This document shows positions 1-12,672 of a stretch of DNA of 64,000 bases, piece after piece; position 1 is the first letter of the stretch, and every line of letters starts with the position of its first letter. Source of the stretch: Podospora comata (Eukaryota > Ascomycota > Sordariomycetes > Sordariales > Podosporaceae). The notes below the pieces were generated by a model. That model did not search any database. It was not told the DNA's origin and saw only the letters and a program-made list of their open reading frames with translations. Made by a program: the position numbers and the translations under genes. The DNA lies in the NCBI GenBank assembly GCA_017354895.1, contig CP071494.1, positions 1 to 64,000 on the forward strand, written 5' to 3'.

Positions 1-3000
1 AATACCTATATAGAGTTATAATTATTCTTTTTCTTTTTTTACTATTTTATTATATATAAGTTTCTTCTATTATTAATTCTTTTAAAATATATAATAAAGA
101 ATATTATTTTCATTTACTTTTTTAATAAAAAAAACCTAAAAATTTATTTACTTTACCAGCTTTAGATATTTCGTACGAATTTCCTCCCATACCCTAACCT
201 AAACTAATACTATTATAGAATACTTAATATCCGATACTTTTATTCGTACGAGTAACCGACGAACTATCGTTACTTTTTTATTTAATATAACCCTATACTT
301 CTAACAAAGTGCTTTAATATCTTCCTTAAATTAACTTAGTTCCCTTTTTTTAACTATAATTAATATTATTATTAACTTTATTCTATATAAATAATTTCTC
401 CTAGATTTATAAAATAAACTTTTATTTTTTTTTAACGGTTCTTACTACCTATAAAACTTTTTAAGAACCCTACACTTATTATACCCCTAGAAACCTCCGT
501 TTAACTTTCGTATAGTACTTAAACTTAAACCTTTAATTCTTAAAAACTAATTACTTAATTTCTTACTTTTCTTCTAAGCCCGTTTATCCTTAAGTAAACC
601 CTTTAATATATATAGCTTTTTTAACCTACTAAGAAATTTAGTTAGTTACAGAGTATTTCGTACGATACCGTAAAATCTATAGGCCGGCGATTATTAAAAT
701 TCGTACCGTATATATTCCTTCCTAAACTTAATATACTTTAAAAAGTAAATTATATAATATATTTATAATTATAAAAACGCCTTAATTATAATCTCTATAT
801 CTCGTATAATATCTTTCTTCCTTTCCTACTTTTTTATAGTAACGCGCCGTTACTTTTCTTTATTAATAGTTATATCGAAAGCTTCCTTATTTATAACTTC
901 CGGGGTTACCGTATAATAAAACCTATAACCCTTCTCCTTTACTTATAAAGATTTCGTACGAGCTATACGAAAAAACCGCTCTTTATATAACCTATATAAT
1001 TCCTTACCTTCCTTATACCCGGCCCTATCTATCCGCTCGTCTATTACCCGGGAAAGAATAATTCTATAATATAGGTTATTATTCCGTATAAAATATTTTA
1101 TTTTTAATAACGCTAAATCTATAACTTTAATAATTAACCTTCTAGCCGTACAATTCTTTATAAAAAAAATAATCGATTTAGTTTTTACTTTATCTTTTCC
1201 GGTTCGTCCGCTTTCTTAAATAAAATCCTTTAATATCCTTAAAAGCCCGGTATAAAAAATATATTATACGTTTAAAATATTAATACTAGTACCTAGAGTA
1301 AACGTAATTATAATAGTATTACCGCTTTTAATCTACCCTCGTACGATTTTACTTTTCTAAATATTATTTTTTATATTACTATAATATACCGGACACTTAA
1401 ATAAATATAAAATAGTTTTAGTAAAATCGATCGAGGGGAAATAAATAATAACCTTTATACGAGGATTACGGTTACTAATAGACTTAACTTATTAGCCGAG
1501 GGCTTAAAGAATAGCCTTTTAATCTTTATATTTAACTATAGAATACTTAATATTCGATCGGGATATAATAGACCGTACGATAATTACTTTTTATAAATTA
1601 AAATATAAACTTTTATAAAACCCTAATAAATCCCGAGGTAGGAAGGTAGTTATTAGGAAAATCAATTACGTCCCGATTAAAGCTATATATTAGCCGATTT
1701 ACTAGAGGAGTAATCGAAATTCGTACAACGAATTTAAAATAGTATAATACTCGTTAAAAATAATCCGGTTAAACTATTATCGTACGTTAAGCCTATTAAT
1801 AAAGGTTTTAAACGTTTTAATATAAAAAGTTTTTAAGGTTATAAAAATAATTTAATTAATCGAAACTTCTTTAAAGTTTTAAATCGTATAACTAATTCCT
1901 ATTTATTTATAATACCGGGCTATATTCTTTTATAGTACTATAAAAGGAAAAATAATAATAGTAACCCCGTCCTTTATATAATAGGTTAAAAGTAGGAAAA
2001 TAATATTTTTTCTATTCCCTATCCTAATAATATAAACGATTAGGCTAAACCCTTGTACGATAGATATTAATACTTTACATTAATTACCTTTAAAACTAAT
2101 ATTAAAATTATTAAATATTTAACGGAAATAGCCTTTAATATTAAGGCTAGCTAAGTACCGGAGTCGTTCTTACTGTATAGTATAACGCTAGTTCTAAAAG
2201 AGATTAGTTTTAGTCTATTAAAGTATTAAAGTATTATCCGAGCCGAAAGTAAATAGCTAATGCTATACCTAACTAAGCTTTATAAACCGCTATTATTATA
2301 CGGTATATCCTAACCTTCCCTAATTTATATATTTAACGTATATTATCCCGATAATCCTTTCCGAGTAACCGGTTTGGGCCGCAATAATAGGATTAAAGCC
2401 CTTATTTTTATTATCCTCGTCGTAACTAAAATTAGACCTATTATAATTATCGGACGATAATATTATTTTATTTTTTAATAAACTCTTTAGAATAAAATAA
2501 GTAAGAAATTAGTAAGTAATACCTATAGTAATATAATACTAGGGCCGAATATTAATTTTAGATCCGAAGTAATGTTCTATATACGATAAAAGGGCCCGGC
2601 TAACTTTATTAAACGACTATTAGTTTCCTAGATTATTAAAAGATATATTTAAGTTAGGACTTTTAAACTCGATATTTTTAAATAATTATATAAATTTAGA
2701 ATTCTAAAAAAATAAAGTAAAGGTAGAAGCTCCGTTAAACTAATATTATAAATTAAAATAAAAAAAGTAAATAAGTTAAAGGTATCGTATAATATTTATA
2801 CCTAGTTCCCTTAGGAAATAATAATAAATAACTTTTAGTTATCCGGTATAGCTTAACCCTTTATAGTACCGTAATATACATACGATTATACCGTACTAAA
2901 TAAATATATTTTTAAGCCCTTTAATTAATATATTATTAAACTTTATATTTAAAAGCTTTATTGTACGAGGCGGTAACCTTAATAATAAATAAATAATAAT

Positions 3001-4996
3001 AAAAAAGAAGGATCGGAGCCTATTTACCTAATCGAGGTACGACTAGGCCTCGGTTATATAATAAATATAATTATTGCCCTCTTTTTTTAATTAAAGTTAG
3101 GTAAGGAAAGGATTTTCGGTAATTCGTTATACGATTTAATTTTAAGGCCGCTAGAAATATATATTATTAGGATCGGAAAAAAAGGAATAATTAATCTTAT
3201 TTTAATTTATATTATTTTTTAAATTATCCTAGGGAATTTCCGGAATAGGAATATCCGATATTAACGAGAAAGTTAGGTCCTAAACCGTATAATTAATTTT
3301 ATTAATTAAAATATATATTATTTCGGTTAAGGCGTTAATAATAATAAAAATATCCTAATATATAATAGTAGTACCGTTAAACGTAAGCCTACCTTCGAAT
3401 ACCGTAGAGCTATTAATAGTTATACTATACGTACGAGCCTCTAAAACCTAATTTATTAGTGTAAAGTAATTACTTTAATAAACTTTAATTATAAACCTCG
3501 AGACTTTAGAGCGGACGATATTAAAGAAATTAAGCTTTTTACTTACCTCTTTTAGCCGGGTAAATTTATAAAGTAAGTATCGTATAACGAAGGCCCTCTC
3601 GAGGGTAACGATAGTAGAGAAGAGTAATATAAAATCGGACGGGGTATACTATCTTTTATTATCCTTTAGGGCTATAGTAGTTAGAGTAAAGAGGAGGGCG
3701 CTTTCGTACGACGACCGTGGGAAAGGATAATCTAAAAGTTTAATAAAAAAATTAATAAATATTTAATTTAATAACTTTTATTTAGCTTTATCGCTACTAT
3801 AATAAAACTCCTATACTATTTATATAATAGTCTTTAAACTTTTAATTTAATTAACGTTTAAATCGTACGGTAGCCGATCCTATTAATCTTAACTCTATAT
3901 ACGGCAAATATACCTAAAAATCCTTTTTTAAATAAGAAAGTACTTTTATATCGTATAAAGGATTAAGCTATTACTATTAAAAGGCTTAAAAGGTTTTTAA
4001 TCGATCGTTTTTTTATTAACCTCGAATAAAACCGGGTAACCGACCTTATCGGACGACGACTTTAATATTATATCGGTAATAACCTAATTAATCCTCTCCT
4101 AGATTTTTTAAAGGACCGTAAAGGTAATTAGATTCTTACTATTTAACTATCCTTTATTTAAATTAAAAAAGGTTATACGATATAAAGCTTACCGGTTTAA
4201 AGACCTAAAGTAATATACTTAACTTATTTTATTTAATTAGGGATTTAAAGTTAATCGTCCCTTATTTATTATAATAGTTATTAATATTTATTAAAGGATT
4301 AAATTAATTATATAATAAAATATTATAAATTACTTTTTTCGTTTTTAAATTTATTTTACGAGGTCGGGATTTTCGGTTACCGGCTCGGTTAATCGTACTT
4401 TAAAGTATTTAGTAATTAACCGGCTTTTAAAAAAACGTTAATAATATATTTTAGTAGTCTAAGGTCCTTAATATTATTAAGCTACCTTAATATTTCTCCC
4501 TTTTGTATTAGAATTAATTTAATCGTGCCTCGTATAGTAATACTCCTATATCGCCCTCTTAGTCCGTACGATATAGGCGTAAGTATCGTACTTAAATCTA
4601 TTAAAAAAAGGATTCTTTAGTTCTAAAATTAAGTTAATTGCCGTGGAAGGAAGTATAAAGTTAATTAAGTTTTATTATTTTCGAAAAACCGTTAGTAAAT
4701 TATTATACTTTCGTACGATATTTAATCTATCTATAGCTGCAATATCTTTATGGGACGTACGAAGATAGGTAGGTACCTTATCTATAAGAATAGTTACCTT
4801 ATATTTCTTACAAATAAGAATTTAAAAGCGGGAGATATAAATAAAAGGTTTTATTCTAGTATAGTATTAATAGTAATATAATAGTTAGGTACGATATAAA
4901 ATATTAAATTAAAGTTTATTACTAAATTTTTTTTAATAAAGAATATCTTAGTAAAGGTAGACTGTATTACGTATAAGTAGATAAGGGTATTAGCGT
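1..4996. repeat. RIP-degraded repeat DNA, family not identifiable
   Basis: About 5 kb of very AT-rich sequence, dominated by TpA, with no open frame of useful length on either strand. The C and G that survive lie mostly in CpG-containing words such as CGTACG, as expected when CpA sites have been converted to TpA on both strands. This is the appearance left by repeat-induced point mutation of a transposable element. I could not recognise a protein family, LTRs or terminal repeats within it, so the element class is left open. No gene is called here. Confidence 0.85.
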
Positions 4997-5935
4997 GCGA
5001 TAACCGGGGTCTAGGTCCCGTACGATGGTTAGGGCATGCCCCTGGGTACGAAGGTAATGGTGTATAGTTACCGGGGTTATAACCGGGGTCTAGGTCACGT
5101 ACGATGGTCAGGGTATGCCCCCGGGCACGAAGGTAGTAGCGTGTGATTGCCGGAGTCTAGATCTTAAAAAGCAAACCTTTCTTCTAAATACCTGGACAGA
5201 CCAGCTGTGCCACAGAGCCTTGTTATTCCGATCAAGGCGTCTGGGTTATGTACGATGGTTAGGGCATGCCCGGGCACGAAGGCAGTGGCGTGTGGTTGCC
5301 GGGGTCTGGATCTTGAAAAGCAAACCTTTCTTCCAAATACCTGGACAGACCAGCTGTGCCACAGAGCCTTATTATTCCGATCAAGGCGTCTGGGTCATGT
5401 ACGATGGTCAGGGCATGCCCGGGCACGAAGGCAGTGGCGTGTGGTTGCCGGGGTCTGGATCTTGAAAAGCAGACCTTTCTTCTAAGTGCCTGGATAGGCC
5501 AGCTGTGCCACAGAGCCTTGTTATTCCGATCAAGGCGTCTGGGTCATATACGATGGTCAGGGCAAGCCCGGAAGGTACGATGGTCAGGCATGCCCGGGCC
5601 CGAGGGCAGTGGCGTGTGGTTGCCGGGGTCTGGATCTTGAAAAGCAGACCTTTCTTCCAAATGCCTAGACAGGCCAGCTGTGTCACAGAGCCTTATTATT
5701 CCGCTCAAGGCTTCTGGGTCCCGTACGATAGTCAGGGCATACCTGGTTAGTACGAAGGTAGTGGCGTATAGTTGCCGGGGTCTGGATCTTAAAAAGCAGA
5801 TCCTTCTTCAAAAGTAAACCCTTCTTCAAAAGCAAACCCTTCTTTAAAAGCAGGCCCTTCTTCCAAAGCCCTCGACAGGCCAGCTATATAATAAAGCCTT
5901 CTTATTCCGATTAAGGCGTCTGGGTCTCGTACGGT
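4997..5935. repeat. GC-rich ~149-bp minisatellite, about six units
   Basis: The word GCCGGGGTCTGGATCTT or a close variant recurs at about 5149, 5298, 5447, 5622 and 5774, so the unit is 149 bp with one unit enlarged to about 175 bp and one of 152 bp. Each unit also carries CAGCTGTGCCACAGAGCC and CGTACGATGGTCAGGGC-like words. The central units are GC-rich and nearly identical; the first and last units carry C-to-T and G-to-A changes. Because 149 is not a multiple of three, overlapping open frames arise in several phases on both strands; they are by-products of the repeat and are not called as genes. Confidence 0.9.
5792..5863 (+). repeat. 18-bp tandem repeat, four units, inside the last minisatellite unit
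   Basis: Four consecutive copies of AAAAGYARAYCCTTCTTC (with variants) run from 5792, 5810, 5828 and 5846. The single-copy version of this word, AAAGCARACCTTTCTTC, sits once in each of the other 149-bp units, so this is a local secondary expansion within the outermost unit. Confidence 0.85.
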
Positions 5936-6839
5936 AAGGTCTAATCTAAAAATATCGATATTTAATTCCTTAATATACTATCGTATATTAAAATAATATA
6001 TATATTATATAATAAGAATAAAAGATTATATAATAATTTAACGGGGTTTATAGAACTAACGTTTATAAGTATTATTGCCTAAAAAGTAATAAAATTTCTA
6101 AGTATAATAACGAAGCGGTACGTACGATTTTTAAATTTCGAAAGCTATAAGTTTAATTTTAATTAAAATCCTTTTCTAATACACTTTTAATCGTATAAAC
6201 TAATCGACTTTCAAATAAAATATTTAAGATAGCTCTTATACTTACTACCCGTAGCTCGTACGAGGTTATCGATACTGGCTAGCCTTATATTAAGAGGCTA
6301 ATAAATAACTTTTATATTAATATTAGTATCTATTTTTCTCGTACGATAATACTTAAACTAATAAATATATAGGAGATATAGTAAGTAATCTCGGCTTTAC
6401 TATCGGCCGATATCGAATATGTCCCCGGCAAAATAAAAGGGCTAAAGTATTAGCGCGTCCGAACTACCTAAATATAATTTTAATCTAAAGCCGTAGTTCA
6501 GTAACTACTTCTCCCTATACTACTTATACTAATAAACCTAATAGAGGGCCGTTTAAGGATTATCGTACGACAGATAGGTACTAAGGTAGTGCCTATAGTA
6601 ACTGCAAGTAGAGGGATTATAGGAATAGATATAGCTTTAATACCGCTAATTAAAGCGGTATTAAAGTTAAGGAAGAGAATAACGGAAATAAAGGAAGCGC
6701 GGGGGTAAGCCAGGACCCTATAGTTATTAGTAATTCTAACGATTAAATAAGTCGTACGATAATAAAAGTTAATTAATTTTTATTTTTATTTTTATTTTTC
6801 TTTAATTTATATAATATTACCTATATAATAGAATTTTAA
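5936..6839. repeat. RIP-degraded DNA between repeat families
   Basis: AT-rich, TpA-rich sequence with scattered CGTACG words and no open frames. Nothing beyond RIP-type decay can be recognised. Confidence 0.7.
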
Positions 6840-9465
6840 TATTAGGGTTAATAAAATTAATATATAATATAGAAAATTTATATTATCGGCTTTAAAATTA
6901 AAATAGTAGTATAATATATAAAAGTAATAATAATAATATAGATTCTTTACTAATAAATCTTTAAAAAACTTTACTTAAATAATAATAATTTATTTATAAG
7001 TTTTATTTTATAAAAGATTAAAAAAAAATACTATAAGGTTATAGGCTATATAATAAATAGTAAAATAATTTATTTAGAAAGCTAGAATTATTTATATATA
7101 TATAAAGTATAAAAGAAGAAATATTATAAAATTAATACTTTATTTAAAATAAAATATTAAAAAGAATTTATTTATATCTCTTACCTCTAACGTATTTGAA
7201 ACCCTATTTCTTTATTTTCTTATTTAGATTTGTATTTATATATTAAACTAATATCTTTTTTAATTATAGAATAAAAATAAAATTAATTTATTATAGAATA
7301 TTAAAATATATTGAAATCTATATATCTTATTTAAATTATTAAAAGAAAAGTCTTAAATAAAAAAATATTATTTATTTATAAGAATAGTATACTATAATTT
7401 ATATATTACTAAATAATTTATTAAAGGTATTTTAAAAGAATATTATAAAGAAATTATTTTAAAAAATTATAAAATATAGAATATAAAGAAATTAATTTTA
7501 TTTTATAATAAATATATATTATTATTATATTAGTAAAAAGCATTATATTTATTATAAAAAAATATATTTAACTTTTAAAATAATATAAGGTATATTATTT
7601 TATATAACTCGTTTAGTCCATTTCAATAATATTTTTACTTTTCGTTTTAAGAAAAGAATTTCCATCGGATCATAAACTTTACTATCGCAATACCCTACTC
7701 GCTTTACTATCTACGTACATTAATAATATATATATATCCAACTTCATATCTATTATTTACGCTTCTATACTACTTATACGACGATACATTTTATACTATT
7801 TTATATAGCTCTTTCAGGCTATTTTAATAATTTTTTTACTTTTCGTTTTAATAAAAAAGTTCTTATCAGATTATACACTTTATTATTATATTATACAACC
7901 TTACTTTACTCTATACGTACATTAGTAATATAAATATACTTAACTTCACATCTATTATATGCACTTCCATACTACTCGTACGACGATACACTTTATACCA
8001 TTCTATAGAGCTTGTTCAAGCGATTTTAAAGATATCTTTATTTTTAATTTTAATAGGAAAAATTCTATCGGATTATATACTTTACTATTGTATAATGCAA
8101 CCTCACTTTACTCTCTACGTACATTAGCAACACACTTACACCTAACTTAATATCTAACTTCACATCTTATATTTATACTACCACACTACTCGTACAATAA
8201 TACACTCGAGACTATTTTATATAGCTTCTTTAAGTAATTTTAAAAATATTTTTATTTTTAATTTTAATAGGAAAAATCCTATCGGATTATACTCTTTACT
8301 ATTATATAACGTAACCTTACTTTACTTTCTACGTATATTATTAATATATTTATACCTAACTTAACACCTAACTTCATATCTTATATTTATATTTCTATAC
8401 TACTCGTACGACAATATACTTTATACTATTCTATACAGCTTCTTTAGGTAATTTTAAAGATATCTTTATTTTTAATTTTAATAGGAAAAACCCTATCGGA
8501 TTATACTCTTTACTATTATATAACGTAACCTTACTTTACTCTCCATATACATTATTAATACACTTATACCTAACTTTATACCTAACTTTATATCTTATAT
8601 TTACACTATTATACTACTCGTACGATAATACACTCGAGACTATTCTGTGCAGCTTATTTAGGCGATTCTAAAGATATCTTTATTTTTAATTTTAATAGGA
8701 AAAACCCTATCGGATTATACTCTTTACTATTGTATAACGTAACCTTACTTTACTCTCTACGTATATTATTAATATATTTATACCTAACTTTATACCTAAC
8801 TTTATATCTTATATTTGTACTTCCATACCACTCGTACGACAATACACTCGAGACTATTCTGTGCAGCTTATTTAGGCAATTCTAAAGATATCTTTATTTT
8901 TAATTTTAATAGGAGAAATCTTATTGCATTATACTCTTTACTATTACATTACGTAACTTTACTTTACTCTCTATATATATTATTAATACACTTATACCTA
9001 ACTTTACACCTAACTTCATATTTTATATTTATATTTCCACACTACTCGTACGACAATATACTCTCGACTATTCTATGCAGCTTATTTAGGCGATTCTAAA
9101 AATATCTTTATTTTTAATTTTAATAGGAAAAACCCTATCGGATTATACTTTTTACTATTGTATAACGTAACCTTACTTTACTCTCTACGTACATTATTAA
9201 TATACTTACACCCAACTTTACACCTAACTTCACATCTTATATTTATATTTCTATACCACTTGTACGACAATGTACTCTAGACTATTCTGTATAGCTTATT
9301 CAAGCGATTCTAAAGATATCTTTAATTTCAATTTTGACGGGAAAAATCCTATCGGATCGTATAACTAAATTCTTTAACGGATCCTACCCCCTGTTTCTAA
9401 AGTGGGGCCTTTTTTTTGGTGCGCTTTTTAACGGATTGTACTACAATCCATCGGAGAATAACTAA
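6840..9465 (+). repeat. Satellite-capped repeat family, copy A
   Basis: Left part (about 6840-7590) is AT-rich leader DNA that is recognisably homologous to 9480-10010 of copy B; both share words such as ATAATAAT..TTATA..GGCTATA followed by GGCTAGAATT. Then about eight tandem units of ~202-216 bp run from about 7600 to 9350, marked by ATCGGATTATACTCTTTACTATT recurring near 8070, 8281, 8496, 8710, 9139 (phrases shortened). The right end is a terminal module, 9351-9465, that has ATTCTTTAACGGATCC, GTTTCTAAAGTGGGGC, a T-run, the perfect hairpin GGATTGTACTACAATCC (9433-9449), then 12 nt and CTAA. The orientation given is that of the terminal module at the 3' side. Confidence 0.75.
9351..9465 (+). 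other. Terminal module 1: hairpin, 12 nt, CTAA end
   Basis: One of four copies of the same ~115-bp module (others end at 10631, 14204 and 14583). The hairpin GGATTGTA-C-TACAATCC is a perfect 8-bp inverted repeat around one base, followed 12 nt later by CTAA and a T. This is the layout of a Helitron 3' end (short hairpin, about 10-12 nt, CTRR, then T of the target). The caution is that the next three bases, AGG, are also shared by all four copies, so the true boundary could be a few bases further on. Confidence 0.6.
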
Positions 9466-9475
9466 TAGGAGCGGA

Positions 9476-10631
9476 AAGTTAATTATTTAATTAATAATAT
9501 AAAATATTAATTTAATTAAAGAAAATATAATTATTTTTATTAAACTTTACGAAGTTTAGTAAAGTCGTTAGTACTTATTATTATTTGTAATTTCGTACTT
9601 CCTTTAGTACCTAAGGCTTTTAAGTTTAGTTTAAACCTTAAGGTTTACTTAACTTAAGTATAACCTCTATTTAAAATAATAAAGAATCTATAAAAATAAT
9701 TATATTATTTTAAATATACCGTTATTAAGTCTTTAAATAACTTTACTTACGTAATAATAAATCGCTTATAGGCTATACTTCTCGTAAGATAAAGAAAAAA
9801 CGTTATAGGCTCGCAGGCTATATAATAAGTACCGGATTAACCTAATTAAAGGGCTAGAATTGCCTATACGCGAGTAAAAGTAAAATATAAAAAAAATAAA
9901 AGTCTATAATCCGTTTAAAATAGAATATTAAAAGTAAACTATTTATATATATAATTCCTTACCTCCTTTAAGCCCCACTTCCTTACTTATACCTTTAGGC
10001 TAGTAGCCGTACTTTAAACTAATACTTTATACTATTCTATATAACTTATTTAATCTATTTTAATAATATTTTTACTTTTCGTTTTAATAAAGGAATTCTT
10101 ATCGGATTATATACTTTACTATCGTATTACCCGACCTCGCTTTACTATCTACGTATATTAGTAATATATATATATTTAATTTTATATTTATTTCTTACAC
10201 TTCTATACTACTTATATAATAATATACTTTATACTATTTTGTATAGCTCCTTTAAGCTATTCTAATAGTATCTCTATTTTTAGTTTTAATAAAAAATTTT
10301 TTTTTGGATTATATACATTATTATTATATTACGTAACCTCACTTTACTCTCCACGTACATTAGTAACACACTTACACCTAACTTTACACTAAATTTCACT
10401 TTTTATATTTATACTTCTACATAACTCGTACGAAAATATACTCTAGACTATTTTATACAGCTTATTTAAGCGATTCTAAAGATATTTTTAATTTTAATTT
10501 TAACTGGAAAAATCCTATCGGATCGTACAACTGAATTCTTTAACGGATCCTACTCCCTGTTTCTAAAGTGGGGCGTTTTTTTTAGTACGCTTTTCAACGG
10601 ATTATACTACAATCCATCGGAGAATAACTAA
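9476..10631 (+). repeat. Satellite-capped repeat family, copy B
   Basis: Same order as copy A: homologous leader (about 9480-10010), then a shorter array of about 2.5 tandem units (10010-10517), then the terminal module with a mutated hairpin (10599-10615) and CTAA at 10628-10631. Copy B lies directly after copy A in the same orientation, so A and B look like two insertions or an old tandem duplication. RIP-type changes are heavy. Confidence 0.7.
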
Positions 10632-10637
10632 TAGGAG

Positions 10638-10707
10638 AACTTTAGTAAGAATCGAACTTACGCCTCTAATATAATAATCGACGTACTATATACTATACTA
10701 TAAGGTT
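10638..10707 (-). pseudogene. tRNA relic, RIP-mutated, isotype unknown
   Basis: Read on the minus strand, the 70 nt fold as a tRNA: acceptor arms AACCTTA and TAAAGTT pair at six of seven positions, the D arm GTAT..GTAC pairs around an AGTATATAGT loop, and the T arm has a perfect 5-bp stem GTAAG/CTTAC around TTCGATT. The anticodon arm no longer pairs and no U33 can be placed, so the isotype cannot be given. It is a decayed tRNA gene or the tRNA-derived head of a SINE. It starts six bases after the terminal module of copy B. Confidence 0.6.
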
Positions 10708-11128
10708 AAAAATTATAACAAGAATTAAAATAAGTAGCGCTACGTACTTTAATTACTTTAAGAAGGGGAAATTACGTTATTAACGATATTCTACGCGGAT
10801 AAGAAGGAAGGACTGGCCGTATTAAAATCGGTACTAAGGTTAGAAAATAGTTAATTAAGTAAAATAGGAGGCTAAGAGGAGGGATTAGTATTAAAAGTAA
10901 TAATAATAAAAGGATCGAGCGTAAGTATTACTTTGCTAATAATAATAATATTCCGCTCTAAAAAATATTATTTTTACTAGCGAAGGTAAAATAAATACGT
11001 AACGGCTTTTTACGCTTTACGCGTAACCTCTTTAATTTTATAGTAAGTATTTAGAAATCGCTTTTCGGTATTTAGCTCCTCTAAAGATAAACGACGATAC
11101 TCAATAACTAAATACTTAATTAAATAAA
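10708..11128. repeat. RIP-degraded DNA, no gene
   Basis: AT-rich sequence with some retained GC-containing words; no open frame or recognisable element. Confidence 0.6.
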
Positions 11129-11742
11129 TGTTAGCTGGTATGCCCTGATAGGCCTATAATATAGTACCTATACAGAGTTGCTGTAGGATACAGCAGTGCG
11201 CAAGCGGAAGCGGGAGGATACGACGGCAGTGCCGAAGGAAGGGTAAGGCACTGTAGTACAGTGGAGTATAAGGAATAGGAATTGCCTTTATTACTCTAAT
11301 TGCCCTTTGATGCCCTTAAGGAGAGAAAGGAAAACTATTCTACAGGAGAGGAGAGAGGTCTATATATAGGCCTTCGTAGGCTTACTGTGGGTCCTGTAGG
11401 CCCTGAAGGCCCTATACCACTTAGGGTGGTTAGTGGGCCTTAGTGGGTCTGGTAGAACCTCATGGAAATCCATCGATCCTTCAGTAGCAGGGGTGCCCTG
11501 TAGATCACACCATTATAGCAGCTTATTGCGTAAGCTCGTAGCCACTTTGGAAGGTTCTAGCATTCGTTGACTAAGCCTCAGGCCACAGTGGCCCTGTAAG
11601 CCTAGGCAAGGGTCCCTTGTAAAGAACATTCTAGAGGGAGCCAAGCCGGGAAATTCCGTTACTGCTTATAGCAGTACTGCCCACTGTAATACCAATCTGT
11701 AGGGCAGTAAATAGGGCACTTAGTAGTACCCACATGTTAACA
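11129..11742 (+). mobile_element. Solo LTR of an LTR retrotransposon, 614 bp, little RIP
   Basis: The segment starts TGTTAGCTGG and ends CATGTTAACA, so it has the TG..CA ends and short inverted TGTTA/TAACA termini of an LTR. It is flanked by a perfect 5-bp target duplication, ATAAA at 11124-11128 and at 11743-11747. No internal coding part or second LTR in the same orientation lies next to it, so it is a fossil left by LTR-LTR recombination. It is clearly less AT-rich than its surroundings, which suggests it is younger than most of the block. The superfamily (Gypsy or Copia) cannot be told from an LTR alone; strand is by convention only. Confidence 0.85.
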
Positions 11743-12059
11743 ATAAAGTTAGACGGAGTATCGAAAGGGAGACGGACTAACTAACTTATAGTAATAGGAG
11801 TACCTAATACGTCGTAAATATAGCCTCGACGTATATACTTACTATAACGGGAAGAACGTTCGTAAAGGTAATAAATTAAGTTATAAGCGGTATAGAATAA
11901 ATAAAATATAATAATAAAGCTTTTAAGGTTAATAAAAGTAGTTAGGGCTAAACGACGACGGTACCATAGATTAATGCCTGGGGTAGGGGGTTACGAAAGC
12001 TTAAAAACTTTATAAGGATTAAATATCGTAGCGATAGAGAAAAGAAAAGGATTTATAAG
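11743..12059. repeat. RIP-degraded spacer between two solo LTRs
   Basis: About 310 bp of AT-rich DNA with no open frame. It is not the internal region of an element, since each flanking LTR has its own separate target duplication. Confidence 0.6.
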
Positions 12060-12672
12060 TATTAGTATATAGGTACTACTAAATACCCTATTTACTGCCC
12101 TACAGATTAGTATTACAGTAGGCACTACTACTATAAGCAGTAACGGAATTTCCTAGCTTAGATCCCTCTAGAATATTCCTTATAAGGGACCCTTACCTAA
12201 GTTTATAGGGCTACTATGGCCTAAGGCTTAATTAACGGATACTAAAACCTTCTAAAGTAGCTATAAACTTACGTAATAAGCTACTATAATAGTATAATCT
12301 ATAGGGCACCCTTACTACTAAAGGATCGATAAATTTCTATAAGGTTCTACTAGATCCACTAAAGCCTACTAACCACCCTAAGTAGTATAGGGCCTTTAGA
12401 GCCTACAAGACCCATAGTAGGCCTACAAAGGCCTATATATAGACCTCTCTCCTTTCCTGTAAAATAGGTTTCCTTTCTCTCCTTAAGGGCATTAAGGATA
12501 ATAAAAGTAATAAAGGTAATTCCTATTCCTTATACTCTACTATATTACAGCACCTTTCCTTTCCTTCGGCACTACCATTGTATCCTCCCGCTTCCGCTTA
12601 CGTACTACTATATTCTATAGTAACCTTATATAGGTAATATATTATAGGCCTATTAGGGTATACTAACTAATA
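12060..12672 (-). mobile_element. Second solo LTR of the same family, inverted, strongly RIP-decayed
   Basis: Reverse-complement homologue of 11129-11742 along its whole length (613 bp). It is flanked by its own 5-bp target duplication, ATAAG at 12055-12059 and at 12673-12677, different from that of the first LTR. It is therefore an independent fossil insertion in the opposite orientation. It is much more AT-rich than the first copy, which points to an older insertion or more rounds of RIP. Confidence 0.85.

Noticed and set aside
1-4996. Naming the RIPped left part as a specific retroelement
   Set aside because: No LTRs, no readable protein motif; decay is too strong to assign a class.
5115-5750. 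Overlapping open frames of 81-116 codons on both strands
   Set aside because: They are created by the 149-bp tandem repeat, run in several phases and encode repeat-derived text only.
7959-9099. Short open frames in the satellite arrays
   Set aside because: Same codons recur with the ~213-bp unit; composition is AT-rich repeat, with no family resemblance.
11129-12672. A 1.5-kb inverted-repeat (TIR) DNA transposon
   Set aside because: Each arm has its own, different 5-bp target duplication and LTR-type ends, so these are two solo LTRs.
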